Shown here: one piece after another, positions 8,146 to 17,494 of the stretch | Layout of the letters: every line of letters begins with the position of its first letter | Position numbering within the stretch: the stretch's first letter is position 1 | DNA from: Streptomyces misionensis | Lineage (GTDB): Bacteria > Actinomycetota > Actinomycetes > Streptomycetales > Streptomycetaceae | Assembly: GCF_007896895.1 (NCBI RefSeq) | Contig: NZ_VOGW01000191.1 | Location: 50,442-102,156, forward strand | DNA: 51,715 nt | Direction: 5' to 3' | Translations under genes and position numbers: made by a program | The notes under the pieces: generated by a model | Database searches by the model: none | Told to the model about the DNA's origin: nothing | What the model saw: the letters and a program-made list of their open reading frames with translations, nothing else

Positions 8146-10683
8146 TTACGAGCGGCTGCGGCCCGAGGTCACGCGGTAGACGTCGTACACGCCCTCCACA
8201 CCCCGGACGGCCTTCAGGACGTGGCCGAGGTGCTTGGGGTCGCCCATCTCGAAGGTGAAGCGCGAGGTGGCCACGCGGTCGCGCGAGGTCTGCACGGCGG
8301 CCGACAGGATGTTGACGTGCTGGTCGGACAGGACGCGGGTGACGTCCGACAGCAGCCGGGAGCGGTCCAGGGCCTCGACCTGGATGGCGACCAGGAAGAC
8401 CGAGGACTGGGTGGGCGCCCACTCGACGTCGAGGATGCGCTCCGGCTCCCGGGACAGCGAGTCCACGTTGACGCAGTCGTTGCGGTGCACGGAGACGCCG
8501 CTGCCGCGGGTGACGAAGCCGATGACGGGGTCGCCGGGCACGGGCGTGCAGCAGCGGGCCAGCTTGACCCACACGTCCTCGACGCCCTTGACCACGACGC
8601 CGGGGTCGGCACTGGAGCGGCGCTTGCGGCCGCGGCCGCGGGACGGCGGGACCGACTCGTCGATCTCCTCGGTGGCCGCCTCCTCGCCGCCGAGTGCCTG
8701 CACCAGCTTCTGCACGATGTTCTGCGCGGAGACATGGCCCTCGCCTATCGCCGCGTAGAGCGCGGAGATGTCCGAGTAGCGCATCTCGTGGGCGAGGGTG
8801 ATCAGGGAGTCGCCGTTGAGGATGCGCTGGATCGGCAGGTTCTGCTTGCGCATGGCCCGCACGATGGCGTCCTTGCCCTGCTCGATCGCCTCGTCCCGGC
8901 GCTCCTTGGAGAACCAGGCGCGGATCTTGTTGCGGGCGCGCGGTGACTTGACGAAGCCGAGCCAGTCGCGCGAGGGTCCGGCGCCGGCCGCCTTGGAGGT
9001 GAAGACCTCCACCAAGTCGCCGTTGTCCAGGGTGGATTCGAGCGGTACGAGCCTGCCGTTGACCCGCGCTCCTATGGTGCGGTGGCCGACCTCGGTGTGC
9101 ACGGCGTAGGCGAAGTCGACGGGGGTGGCGCCGGCCGGGAGCGCTATGACGTCGCCCTTGGGCGTGAAGACGAAGACCTCGTTGCGGGACAGGTCGAAGC
9201 GCAGGGACTCCAGGAACTCGCCCGGGTCCTCGGTCTCCTTCTGCCAGTCGAGCAACTGCCGCAGCCACGCCATGTCGTTGATGGCGTCCTTGTCCTTCGC
9301 GGACGTCCTGGGCGCGTCGGTGCGGACCTTGGAGGCGCCGGCGACGGCCTCCTGCTTGTACTTCCAGTGCGCCGCGATGCCGTACTCGGCCCGGCGGTGC
9401 ATGTCGAAGGTGCGGATCTGGAGTTCGACCGGCTTGCCGTTGGGACCGATCACCGTGGTGTGCAGCGACTGGTACATGTTGAACTTGGGCATCGCGATGT
9501 AGTCCTTGAACCGGCCGGGGACCGGGTTCCATCGCGCGTGCACGGTGCCGAGGGCGGCGTAGCAGTCGCGGACGGTGTCGACCAGGACGCGGATGCCCAC
9601 CAGGTCGTAGATCTCCGCGAAGTCACGGCCGCGGACGATCATCTTCTGGTAGACGCTGTAGTAGTGCTTCGGGCGGCCGGTGACGGTCGCCTTGATGCGG
9701 GCGGCGCGCAGGTCGGCCTGGACCTCGTCGGTCACTATGGCCAGGTACTCGTCGCGCTTGGGCGCGCGTTCGGCCACCAGCCGGACGATCTCGTCGTACA
9801 TCTTGGGGTAGAGGATCGCGAAGGCGAGGTCCTCCAGCTCCCACTTGATGGTGTTCATGCCCAGGCGGTGGGCGAGCGGCGCGTAGATCTCCAGGGTCTC
9901 GCGCGCCTTCTTCTCCTGCTTCTCCCGCTTGAGGTAGCGCATGGTGCGCATGTTGTGCAGGCGGTCGGCGAGCTTGATGACCAGGACGCGGGGGTCCTTG
10001 GCCATGGCGACGACCATCTTGCGCACGGTCTCGGCCTGCGCGGCCTCGCCGAACTTGACCTTGTCCAGCTTGGTGACGCCGTCGACGAGCAGGGCGACCA
10101 CGTCGCCGAAGTCACGGCGCAGGTCCTCCAGGCCGTACTCGGTGTCCTCGACCGTGTCGTGCAGCAGCCCGGCCATCAGCGTGGCCGGATCCATGCCCAG
10201 CTCGGCGAGGATGGTGGTGACCGCGAGCGGGTGGGTGATGTACGGGTCGCCGCTCTTGCGCTTCTGGCCGCGGTGCCAGCGCTCGGCGACCTGGTAGGCG
10301 CGCTCGATCTGGCGCAGGGTGGAGTTCTCGATCTTGGGATCGTTGCTGCGCACTATCCGCAGCAGGGGCTCCAGGACCGGGTTGTACGGGTTGGCGCGCT
10401 GGACGCCGAGGCGGGCCAGGCGGGCGCGGACGCGGTTGGAGGAGCCGGTGCGGCCGGGCTGCACGGCGGGCGGGCGCACCACCGGGGGCTGGACCGGGCG
10501 TTCGGCGGGAGCCGGTTTGGGACGCGCGGACTCGGCGGACTTCTCGACGGGAGCGGACGGGGCGTGCTCTACCGCCCCGCGGGTGTCGTTCTTCGCGGAA
10601 GACACGTTCGGCGCGGGTTTCGCCGCGGGCGCCGAGGCGGGCTCGGGCTTGGCGGCGGTCAGTGGCTGGGCCTCGTCTGGCAA
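8146..10683 (-). CDS. relA: Bifunctional (p)ppGpp synthetase/hydrolase
   Basis: This makes and degrades the stringent-response alarmone (p)ppGpp, which in Streptomyces also influences antibiotic production. It has 845 residues. The Pro/Ala-rich N-terminal extension covers about 1-95. The HD hydrolase domain has HPLAV (151), HD (175-176) and KLADRLHN (237-244). The synthetase domain follows (GRPKHYYSVYQK, then GRFKDYIAMPK and YQSLHTTV), then TGS (about 490-560) and a C-terminal ACT domain. RFKD at 391-394 is the RXKD form found in bifunctional enzymes rather than the EXDD of monofunctional RelA. The start is TTG at 10683 with GAGGAGC eight bases upstream. A weak TACCAT -10 lies at 10735-10740. 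Confidence 0.97.
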   Translation of the reverse strand: MPDEAQPLTAAKPEPASAPAAKPAPNVSSAKNDTRGAVEHAPSAPVEKSAESARPKPAPAERPVQPPVVRPPAVQPGRTGSSNRVRARLARLGVQRANPYNPVLEPLLRIVRSNDPKIENSTLRQIERAYQVAERWHRGQKRKSGDPYITHPLAVTTILAELGMDPATLMAGLLHDTVEDTEYGLEDLRRDFGDVVALLVDGVTKLDKVKFGEAAQAETVRKMVVAMAKDPRVLVIKLADRLHNMRTMRYLKREKQEKKARETLEIYAPLAHRLGMNTIKWELEDLAFAILYPKMYDEIVRLVAERAPKRDEYLAIVTDEVQADLRAARIKATVTGRPKHYYSVYQKMIVRGRDFAEIYDLVGIRVLVDTVRDCYAALGTVHARWNPVPGRFKDYIAMPKFNMYQSLHTTVIGPNGKPVELQIRTFDMHRRAEYGIAAHWKYKQEAVAGASKVRTDAPRTSAKDKDAINDMAWLRQLLDWQKETEDPGEFLESLRFDLSRNEVFVFTPKGDVIALPAGATPVDFAYAVHTEVGHRTIGARVNGRLVPLESTLDNGDLVEVFTSKAAGAGPSRDWLGFVKSPRARNKIRAWFSKERRDEAIEQGKDAIVRAMRKQNLPIQRILNGDSLITLAHEMRYSDISALYAAIGEGHVSAQNIVQKLVQALGGEEAATEEIDESVPPSRGRGRKRRSSADPGVVVKGVEDVWVKLARCCTPVPGDPVIGFVTRGSGVSVHRNDCVNVDSLSREPERILDVEWAPTQSSVFLVAIQVEALDRSRLLSDVTRVLSDQHVNILSAAVQTSRDRVATSRFTFEMGDPKHLGHVLKAVRGVEGVYDVYRVTSGRSRS

Positions 10684-10880
10684 GAGGGCTCCTCGTGCAC
10701 GTTCCGGGTCCCCCGGTCAGGCTCCGGAGACCCCATGGTAGCGATCCCGCGCCCGCACATCGCCTGCGGCGACCGGTGAGGACCGTCTACCCCTGCAACG
10801 CCTGGGGTGCACGTGCCATTCCGGCAGGTGGACAGGAGGTGTCCGCGCGGTGTCCGGCGCAACGCCGTGCGAACGCGCGA

Positions 10881-10911
10881 CGGCCGCCCCGGCGGGGTGC
10901 CGGGGCGGCCG
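10881..10911 (-). terminator. Terminator of the yajC-secD-secF-apt unit
   Basis: A 13-bp perfect stem (CGGCCGCCCCGGC/GCCGGGGCGGCCG) with a five-base loop lies 24 bases past the apt stop. There is no T-tract, as is common in Streptomyces. It separates apt from relA. Confidence 0.85.
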
Positions 10912-10934
10912 TACGACGGGTGGGCTGGGCCCGG

Positions 10935-11474
10935 TCAGACCTGGAGGAGGGCCTCCAGGGGCGCTCCGGCGAGGGCCGGTTCCAGACGGGCGCGGGCACC
11001 GAGGAAGCCCAGCTCCATCAGGACGGCGAGGCCGCAGACCTCGGCGCCGGCGCGCTGGATGAGGTGGATCGCCGCCTCCGCGGTGCCCCCGGTGGCCAGC
11101 ACGTCGTCCACGATCAGGACGCGGTCGCCGGAGGTCAGGTCCTCGGCGTGCACCTCGATCTCGGCCGAGCCGTACTCCAGGTCGTAGGCCTGGCGCAGGG
11201 TGGCGCCGGGCAGCTTGCCGGCCTTGCGGACCGGGATGAAGCCCAGGCCGGCGCGGAGCGAGACGGGGGCGCCGAGGATGAAGCCCCGGGCCTCCAGTCC
11301 GACGACCTTGGTGGCGCCGGTGCTCTCGGCGATGGCGGCGAGCGCGTCGGTGAGGGCGGTGAAGGCGGCCGGGTCCGCCAGGAGCGGGGTGATGTCCTTG
11401 AACATCACCCCCGGCTCCGGGTAGTCGGCCACGTCACGGATGCGGCTGAGCAGCAGCTCCTGGATGTCGGTCAT
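10935..11474 (-). CDS. apt: Adenine phosphoribosyltransferase
   Basis: This salvage enzyme converts adenine and PRPP to AMP in the cytoplasm. It has 179 residues. The PRPP-binding loop is VLIVDDVLATGGT at 119-131, and the N-terminal YPEPGVMFKDITPLL motif is diagnostic of APRT. The ATG at 11474 overlaps the secF stop by four bases (ATGA), implying translational coupling. The secDF-apt-relA order is conserved in actinobacteria and places purine salvage beside (p)ppGpp metabolism. Confidence 0.96.
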   Translation of the reverse strand: MTDIQELLLSRIRDVADYPEPGVMFKDITPLLADPAAFTALTDALAAIAESTGATKVVGLEARGFILGAPVSLRAGLGFIPVRKAGKLPGATLRQAYDLEYGSAEIEVHAEDLTSGDRVLIVDDVLATGGTAEAAIHLIQRAGAEVCGLAVLMELGFLGARARLEPALAGAPLEALLQV

Positions 11475-12568
11475 CGGCGCTTCCCCGCCTGTCGGCCGCG
11501 GCCGCGGCCGCGGGCGGGCTGGTTGCGCGGGCCGACCACGGCGGGCGCGGCGTCCTCGGGGTCGGCGTCCGCGGTGCCCGCGAGCCCTTCCTCCGCGGCG
11601 GCCTGGGCCCGCTTGGCCATGACCCGCTTGGTGAGCGTCCGCAGCGCGGGCTCGCGCTCCTTGAGGTCGGCGACCAGCGGGGTCGCGATGAAGATCGAGG
11701 AGTACGCGCCGGCCGCGAGGCCGACGAACAGCGACAGCGAGATGTCGTTCAGATCGCCGGCGCCGAGGAAGCCGCCGCCGATGAAGAGCAGACCGGCGAC
11801 CGGCAGCAGGGCGACGACCGTGGTGTTGATGGAGCGGACCAGGGTGCCGTTGATCGACCGGTTGGCGATCTCGCTGTAGGTGAAGCGGGTCTGCTTGGTG
11901 ATGTCCTTGGTCTGCTCCTTGAGGCTGTCGAAGACGACGACCGTGTCGTAGAGCGAGTAACCGAGGATGGTCAGCAGACCGATGATGGTGCCGGGCGACA
12001 CCTCGAAGCCGACCAGGGCGTAGATGCCGGTCGTGATGGTGATGTCGTGGATCAGCGCGACCAGGGCCGCGACGGCCATGCGCCACTCGAAGGCGATGGC
12101 CAGGTAGATCACCACGAGGACCATGAAGATCGCCAGGCCCTCCCAGGCCTTGTTGGCGATCTGCTGGCCCCAGCTCGGACCGACCAGGTCGGCGGCGAGC
12201 TTCTCGGGGTTGATCTTCAGATCCTTGGCCAGGGTCTGCTTGACCTCGTCCGACTTGGCCGTGTCGAGGCCGGCGACCTGGATGCGCAGGCTGCCGTTGC
12301 CGAGCTTCTGCACGACGGCCTCGTGACCGGAGGCGTCCTTGGCGTACTCCTCCGCCTGGGCCACCGACGTGCTCATGCTGGTCGGCGTGGTGAAGACGGC
12401 GCCGCCCTGGAAGTCGATGCTCATGTTCAGGCCGCGCACCGCCAGGCCGAGGATGGCCGTGATGGTGATCAGGATGGAGACGCCGTACCAGATCTTGCGC
12501 TTGCCGATGAAGTCGTAGCTGATCTCGCCGCGGTGCAGCTTGGCGCCGATGTTGCCGAGTTTCGACAT
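11471..12568 (-). CDS. secF: Protein translocase subunit SecF
   Basis: SecF is a membrane partner of SecD that uses the proton gradient to help complete Sec-dependent export. It has 365 residues and six predicted membrane helices: one near residues 25-45, then a large external loop, then five from about 140. Conserved features include SIDFQGG (51-57) and LGYSLYDTVVVFD-x-LKE. The C-terminus is long, basic and Ala/Gly/Arg-rich (about 310-365). The ATG at 12568 has GGAGG nearby and begins three bases after the secD stop. Confidence 0.96.
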   Translation of the reverse strand: MSKLGNIGAKLHRGEISYDFIGKRKIWYGVSILITITAILGLAVRGLNMSIDFQGGAVFTTPTSMSTSVAQAEEYAKDASGHEAVVQKLGNGSLRIQVAGLDTAKSDEVKQTLAKDLKINPEKLAADLVGPSWGQQIANKAWEGLAIFMVLVVIYLAIAFEWRMAVAALVALIHDITITTGIYALVGFEVSPGTIIGLLTILGYSLYDTVVVFDSLKEQTKDITKQTRFTYSEIANRSINGTLVRSINTTVVALLPVAGLLFIGGGFLGAGDLNDISLSLFVGLAAGAYSSIFIATPLVADLKEREPALRTLTKRVMAKRAQAAAEEGLAGTADADPEDAAPAVVGPRNQPARGRGRGRQAGKRR

Positions 12569-12571
12569 CGC

Positions 12572-14371
12572 TCACGCCTCCTTCGGGTCGACAGGGCCGG
12601 CGGCGGGACCGGCGGTACGGCGAGTGCGGCGCAGCGGCGGCTTGACGCCGAGGCTCTTCGGGTCGAGGCCGGACCACTTGTGGCCGTTCGCGAAGAACCT
12701 GCGGCGGGCGAGCAGCGTCATCAGCGGCTTGGTGAACAGGAAGACGACGACCACGTCGAGCAGGGTGGTCAGACCCAGCGTGAACGCGAAGCCCTGGACC
12801 TTGCCGACCGTCACGATGAACAGGACGGCGGCGGCGAGGAACGACACGAAGTCGGAGACCAGGACGGTGCGCCGGGCGCGCGGCCAGGCCCGCTCGACGG
12901 CGGGGCGCAGCGAGCGGCCCTCGCGGATCTCGTCCCGGATGCGTTCGAAGTACACGATGAACGAGTCGGCGGTGATGCCGATGGCGACGATGGCACCGCA
13001 GACGGCCGGCAGGTTCAGCGCGAAGCCGATGGTCGGGCCGAGCAGCGACATGATCACGTAGGTGAGGATCGCGGAGACCACCAGGGACGCCATGGCGACC
13101 AGCGACAGACCGCGGTAGTAGATCACCAGGTAGAGCACGACCAGGGCGAGGCCGATGGCGCCGGCGAGCAGACCGGCGTGCAGCTGCTGGCCGCCGAGCG
13201 CGGCGGTCACGGTGGTGACGGACTGCTCCTGGAAGGAGAGCGGCAGGGCGCCGTAGGACAGCATGTTGGCGAGGCTCTGCGCGTCCTGCTGCGTGAAGCT
13301 GCCGGAGATCTCGGCCTGGCCGCCGGTGATGGCCAGGCTGACGTACGGGCTGGAGACGACCTCACCGTCGAGGACGATGCCGAACTCGTTCTGCGGGGCC
13401 TGGTTCTTGGCCAGCTCGCCGGTGATGTCGGCGAACTTCTTGGCGCCCGTGGAGTTGAAGGTCATCTGGACCTGCCAGCCGGAGGCGCCCTGGGTGTCGA
13501 AGACCGCCTGGGCCTTCTTCACCTCGGTGCCGTCCACGGCGGCGGGGCCGAGCAGGTACTTGTAGTAGTTCTTGCCGACCTTGCCGCAGGCGACGGTGGG
13601 GGCGCCGGGCTTGGCGTTGTTGCCGGCCTTGGCGCGGTCGTCGGGCTTGGTGCAGTCCAGGGCGGAGTACTGGGCCTGGAGCTTGGCGGTGTCCGTGCCG
13701 CCGGCCGAGGCCGAGGGCGACGGGGAGGCCTTGGACGAGGAGCCGCCGGTGGGGGTGGCGCTCGGCGAGGGGGTGGAACCGGCCTTCAGCGCGTCGGTGA
13801 CGGCGCGGCCCTGGGTGGTCGCGGAGGCCGTCGGGGACGTGGAGGACGACGAGGAGGCCTTCTGCCCGGTGGAGGCGCTCGCGGAGGGGCTGGAGCCCGG
13901 CTTGGGCGAGGAGCCCGCGGTCGGGGAACCGCTCGGGGAGCCGCTCGGCGAGGGGCTGGCCGCGGCACCGCTGGGCTCACTCGCCAGGACGGGGCGGAAG
14001 TAGAGCTTGGCGGTGGTGCCGACCTGCTGCTGGGCCTCCTTGGAGTTGGTGCCCCGCGGGATGTTGACGATGATGTTGTCGTTTCCCTGGGTCTGCACCT
14101 CCGCCTCGGAGACGCCGAGACCGTTGACACGGCGGTTCATGATGTCGACCGCGGTGTCCATGTTGGCCTTGTTGATCGCGGACCCCTGGTCGGCCTTCGC
14201 CTTGAGCGTGATGCTCGTACCGCCGGCGAGGTCGATGCCGAGACGCGGAGTGGTGTGCCCGGAGGCGAACATCCCTCCGGTGAGCGCCACGATGGCGATC
14301 AGGATGAGGGCCAGCGAGCGCCCTGGTTTGCTCTGGGCGCTCGCGCTCCGGCCCTTCTTAGGTGCTGCCAC
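12572..14371 (-). CDS. secD: Protein translocase subunit SecD
   Basis: SecD forms the SecDF export motor with SecF. The product has 599 residues: one N-terminal helix, the large external P1 region with RLGIDLAGGT, then five C-terminal helices with the GITADSFIVYFERIRDE motif. Unusually, about 95 residues (roughly 132-227) inside the external region are almost entirely Ser, Pro, Thr, Ala and Gly. The GTG at 14371 (VAAPKKGRS) is favoured because AGAGGGAG lies nine bases upstream; an in-frame ATG at 14425 would add 18 charged residues and lacks a well-placed site. Confidence 0.95.
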   Translation of the reverse strand: MAAPKKGRSASAQSKPGRSLALILIAIVALTGGMFASGHTTPRLGIDLAGGTSITLKAKADQGSAINKANMDTAVDIMNRRVNGLGVSEAEVQTQGNDNIIVNIPRGTNSKEAQQQVGTTAKLYFRPVLASEPSGAAASPSPSGSPSGSPTAGSSPKPGSSPSASASTGQKASSSSSTSPTASATTQGRAVTDALKAGSTPSPSATPTGGSSSKASPSPSASAGGTDTAKLQAQYSALDCTKPDDRAKAGNNAKPGAPTVACGKVGKNYYKYLLGPAAVDGTEVKKAQAVFDTQGASGWQVQMTFNSTGAKKFADITGELAKNQAPQNEFGIVLDGEVVSSPYVSLAITGGQAEISGSFTQQDAQSLANMLSYGALPLSFQEQSVTTVTAALGGQQLHAGLLAGAIGLALVVLYLVIYYRGLSLVAMASLVVSAILTYVIMSLLGPTIGFALNLPAVCGAIVAIGITADSFIVYFERIRDEIREGRSLRPAVERAWPRARRTVLVSDFVSFLAAAVLFIVTVGKVQGFAFTLGLTTLLDVVVVFLFTKPLMTLLARRRFFANGHKWSGLDPKSLGVKPPLRRTRRTAGPAAGPVDPKEA

Positions 14372-14463
14372 CTTCTCGTACTCCCTCTCGAGCCGCTCGG
14401 CGTCCGGTCGGCGCTCGGCGGCCATGACATGGTGTCGGGCTCCCCGTACGGGAAACAGACGCG

Positions 14464-14510
14464 CCCGGTGGTGCGCGGGGCGTGATTATGCCGCCTCGCG
14501 CACCACCGGG
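14464..14510 (-). terminator. Hairpin between yajC and secD
   Basis: A perfect 14-bp stem (CCCGGTGGTGCGCG/CGCGCACCACCGGG) with a 19-base loop lies six bases past the yajC stop and upstream of secD. It could be a partial terminator, an attenuator or an RNA-processing site that sets the yajC:secDF ratio. Confidence 0.65.
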
Positions 14511-14516
14511 GCATGA

Positions 14517-15023
14517 CTACTTCACGTCGGAGTCGCCGTCGGTCTTCTTCGGCTGGTCCTCCGTCCGGGCCTCGGCGGCCTCGGACGCGTCGGCGGCGTC
14601 TTCGTCGGCGTCCTTCTTACCGAGGTCGATCTTGTCGTCGGAGGCGGCGGCAGCGGCGGCAGGTCCGTCGGTCTCGTCGGTCTCGGTGAGGGAGGAGGCG
14701 TCGTCCGGGACGATGTCGGCGTCGGACTTCAGGTCGTGCTCGATGCCGTGCACGATGCGGTTGTACTCGTCGTCGCTGAGGACGGCGCCGATCGCGTTCT
14801 TCGCGAAGAGGAGGTCGACGCCGGGGCCGGCGTCCAGGAGGACGGTGTCCTCGTTGATCTCCTTGACCGTCGCGTACATTCCCCCGATCGTGCGGACACC
14901 GGAGCCGGGCTGCAATTCGTTGCGCATCTGCGCGGCCTGCTGCTGCTTCTTCTTGGCAGAGCGCGTCATCAGGAACATGGCCGCGATGAGCACGATGAAC
15001 GGGAGAAGGGTATACGGATTCAC
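14517..15023 (-). CDS. yajC: Preprotein translocase subunit YajC
   Basis: YajC is a small accessory protein of the SecDF complex. It has 168 residues, with an N-terminal membrane helix (LLPFIVLIAAMFLMTRS, about 6-22), the RSAKKKQQQ basic stretch, and the conserved GSGVRTIGGMYATVKEI core (about 40-56). The C-terminal tail from residue 100 is long, acidic and Asp/Ala-rich, as in other actinobacterial YajC proteins. The GTG start at 15023 has AAGGA upstream. It heads the secDF-apt unit. Confidence 0.93.
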   Translation of the reverse strand: MNPYTLLPFIVLIAAMFLMTRSAKKKQQQAAQMRNELQPGSGVRTIGGMYATVKEINEDTVLLDAGPGVDLLFAKNAIGAVLSDDEYNRIVHGIEHDLKSDADIVPDDASSLTETDETDGPAAAAAASDDKIDLGKKDADEDAADASEAAEARTEDQPKKTDGDSDVK

Positions 15024-15216
15024 GGGACGGATTTCCTTCGCGCGACCGCGACGGAGAGCGGCCTTTTATCGGGATGGGGGTGTGGTCGGCGCCACCTGTA
15101 CAGGCGGCATCGGCGGAGTCTAAGCGAGTCCGCGCACATGGAACAACGCTCAGCATGGCACCTGGGTTCCTGCCCGTGCCAATGCCCGGCCCGCCGGGAG
15201 CCCGCTGCCGGAGGCG

Positions 15217-16284
15217 TCACGCCCCGAACAGGTCTCCTTGTCCGTTTCCCGGCGTGGCCGACCGGGGCGGGGTGAGACCGAGGTGCGCCCAGGCGGCGGG
15301 CGTGGCGACCCGGCCGCGCGGGGTGCGGGCCAGCAGGCCCTCGCGGACCAGGAACGGTTCGGCCACCTCTTCCACGGTCTCACGCTCCTCCCCCACCGCG
15401 ACGGCGAGAGTGGACAGGCCCACCGGGCCGCCGCCGAACAGCTTCAGCAGGGCCTCCAGGACGGCGCGGTCCAGCCGGTCCAGGCCACGCCCGTCGACCT
15501 CGTAGACGGCGAGGGCGGCCGCGGCGATCTCCCGGGTGATCACGCCGTCCGCCTTGACCTGCGCGTAGTCGCGGACGCGGCGCAGCAGGCGGTTGGCGAT
15601 GCGGGGCGTGCCGCGGGAGCGGCCGGCGATCTCGGCGGCGCCGTCCGGCTCTATGCCGACGTCCAGCAGCTGCGCCGAGCGGTGCACGACCCGCTCCAGT
15701 TCGCGTGGCTCGTAGAACTCCATGTGCGCGGTGAAGCCGAAGCGGTCGCGCAGCGGGGGCGGCAGCAGTCCGGCCCGGGTGGTGGCGCCGACCAGGGTGA
15801 ACGGGGGCAGTTCCAGGGGGATGGCGGTGGCGCCGGGGCCCTTGCCGACGATGACGTCGACGCGGAAGTCCTCCATGGCCATGTACAGCATCTCCTCGGC
15901 GGGCCGGGACATGCGGTGGATCTCGTCCAGGAAGAGCACCTCGCCCTCCTGGAGGGAGGAGAGGATCGCGGCGAGGTCGCCGGCGTGCTGGATGGCGGGG
16001 CCGGAGGTGATGCGGATGGGGGCGCCCATCTCGGCCGCGATGATCATCGACAGGGTGGTCTTGCCGAGGCCGGGGGCGCCGGAGAGCAGCACGTGGTCGG
16101 CGGTGGCGCCGCGCGCGCGGGCCGCCCGCAGCACCAGGTCGAGCTGTTCGCGGACCTTCTCCTGGCCGATGAACTCGCCGAGGTCCTTGGGGCGCAGGGC
16201 GGCCTCGACGGCCTGGTCCTCGCGGTCGGCGGCGGAGTCCACCAGCCGCTCGGCGGGGGTGTCGGCCGTGTCGTCCCAGTTCAT
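15217..16284 (-). CDS. ruvB: Holliday junction branch migration ATPase RuvB
   Basis: RuvB is the hexameric AAA+ motor that drives Holliday junction branch migration with RuvA. It has 355 residues, slightly longer than usual at the N-terminus. Walker A is GAPGLGKTT at 69-77 and Walker B LFLDEIHR is near 115. It also has GATTRAGLLPPPLRDRFG (sensor and arginine finger) and the C-terminal winged-helix DNA-binding domain. The ATG at 16284 (MNWDDTAD) has GAGG upstream and follows the ruvA stop by 26 bases. It is the last gene of ruvC-ruvA-ruvB. Confidence 0.97.
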   Translation of the reverse strand: MNWDDTADTPAERLVDSAADREDQAVEAALRPKDLGEFIGQEKVREQLDLVLRAARARGATADHVLLSGAPGLGKTTLSMIIAAEMGAPIRITSGPAIQHAGDLAAILSSLQEGEVLFLDEIHRMSRPAEEMLYMAMEDFRVDVIVGKGPGATAIPLELPPFTLVGATTRAGLLPPPLRDRFGFTAHMEFYEPRELERVVHRSAQLLDVGIEPDGAAEIAGRSRGTPRIANRLLRRVRDYAQVKADGVITREIAAAALAVYEVDGRGLDRLDRAVLEALLKLFGGGPVGLSTLAVAVGEERETVEEVAEPFLVREGLLARTPRGRVATPAAWAHLGLTPPRSATPGNGQGDLFGA

Positions 16285-16310
16285 GTGGTGTGCCTCAAAG
16301 GGGGTGGGGG

Positions 16311-16919
16311 TCAGCGGGCGCGGTTCAGGGTCTGCAGGGCGGCCTTCAGCAGCTGTCCGACCTGCGGGGTGCCGCCCGCCGCCTCGGCCTGGGGCGTGAC
16401 GGCGGCCACGGCCTCGTCGGCCTCGCGGGTGGCGTAGCCGAGGCCGATGAGGGCCGCGTGCAGCTGGTCGCGCCAGCCCTGGGTGACGGGGGCGCCGACC
16501 GCGGGGGCGGCGCCGACGGGCGCGCCGAGGCGGTCCTTGAGCTCCAAAAGCAGCTTCTGGGCGCCCTTCTTGCCGATGCCGGGGACCGCGGTGAGGGCCT
16601 TCTCGTCGCCGGTGGCGACGGCGCGGCGCAGCGCGTCCGGGGTGTGCACGGCGAGCATGGCCTGGGCGAGGCGGGGGCCGACGCCGCTGGCGGTCTGGAG
16701 CAGTTCGAAGACCTGGCGGGCGTCGTCCTCGGCGAAGCCGTACAGGGTCAGCGAGTCCTCGCGCACGACCAGGGAGGTGTACAGCTTGGCGCCCTGGCCG
16801 ACGCGGAGCGTGGCCAGGGTGTCGGGGGTGCACTGGACGGCCATGCCGACGCCGCCGACCTCCACCACCGCGGAGTCGGGGGCGAGCGCGGCGACCGTGC
16901 CGCTGAGGAAGGCGATCAT
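16311..16919 (-). CDS. ruvA: Holliday junction DNA-binding subunit RuvA
   Basis: RuvA binds four-way junctions and loads RuvB. It has 202 residues, the standard length. The N-terminal OB-fold starts MIAFLSGTVAAL. Two helix-hairpin-helix motifs follow (ASGVGPRLAQAML and VPGIGKKGAQKLL), and domain III at the C-terminus contacts RuvB. The ATG at 16919 overlaps the ruvC stop by four bases (ATGA), so translation is coupled. Confidence 0.97.
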   Translation of the reverse strand: MIAFLSGTVAALAPDSAVVEVGGVGMAVQCTPDTLATLRVGQGAKLYTSLVVREDSLTLYGFAEDDARQVFELLQTASGVGPRLAQAMLAVHTPDALRRAVATGDEKALTAVPGIGKKGAQKLLLELKDRLGAPVGAAPAVGAPVTQGWRDQLHAALIGLGYATREADEAVAAVTPQAEAAGGTPQVGQLLKAALQTLNRAR

Positions 16920-17455
16920 GCCGTACGGCCTTTCGTCGGGTGGGAGGTGTGCAGGGCGACGGCCTGCCGGAGCCGGTTCTGGGCGGGGGCCCGCCAGATG
17001 TGGCAGATGGCGAGGGCGAGGGCGTCGGCGGCGTCGGCGGGCTTCGGGGGCGCGGCGAGCCGCAGCAGCCGGGTGACCATGGCGCCGACCTGTGCCTTGT
17101 CGGCGCGCCCCGATCCGGTGACGGCGGCCTTGACCTCGCTGGGGGTGTGCAGCGCGACGGGGATGCCGCGGCGGGCGGCGCACAGCATGGCGACGGCGCT
17201 GGCCTGGGCGGTGCCCATCACGGTGCGCACGTTGTGCTGGCTGAAGACGCGCTCCACGGCGACGAACTCGGGCCGGTGTTCGTCCAGCCACCGCTCGATG
17301 CCCTGCTCGACGGCGAGCAGCCGGTGGCTCAGCTCGGCGTCCGCCGGAGTGCGCACGACGCCGACGCCGACCATCGTCAGCGGGCGGCCCGCGACCCCCT
17401 CGACCACGCCGACCCCGCACCGGGTCAGTCCCGGGTCCACCCCCAGCACCCGCAC
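16916..17455 (-). CDS. ruvC: Holliday junction endonuclease RuvC
   Basis: RuvC is the resolvase that cuts Holliday junctions symmetrically. It has 179 residues. The acidic active site is complete: D7 in VLGVDPGLTRCG, E in FVAVERVF (near 70), and the C-terminal aspartates in DAADALALAICH. The GTG start at 17455 has an excellent GGAGGGAGG site. It is the first gene of the operon and sits about 33 bases downstream of a predicted start site from a DNA-damage-type promoter. Confidence 0.97.
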   Translation of the reverse strand: MRVLGVDPGLTRCGVGVVEGVAGRPLTMVGVGVVRTPADAELSHRLLAVEQGIERWLDEHRPEFVAVERVFSQHNVRTVMGTAQASAVAMLCAARRGIPVALHTPSEVKAAVTGSGRADKAQVGAMVTRLLRLAAPPKPADAADALALAICHIWRAPAQNRLRQAVALHTSHPTKGRTA

Positions 17456-17494
17456 GGGGCGCCTCCCTCCGACCGCTCGATCACCTGTTTGTGC

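Noticed and set aside
10935..12677. 580-residue apparent fusion ending in apt
   Set aside because: The N-terminal part is a shadow of secF. The apt ATG overlaps the secF stop by four bases, as expected for coupled genes.
15217..16833. 538-residue frame fusing ruvB to upstream sequence
   Set aside because: The first part is a shadow of ruvA in another frame; RuvB similarity starts at 16284 after a ribosome binding site.
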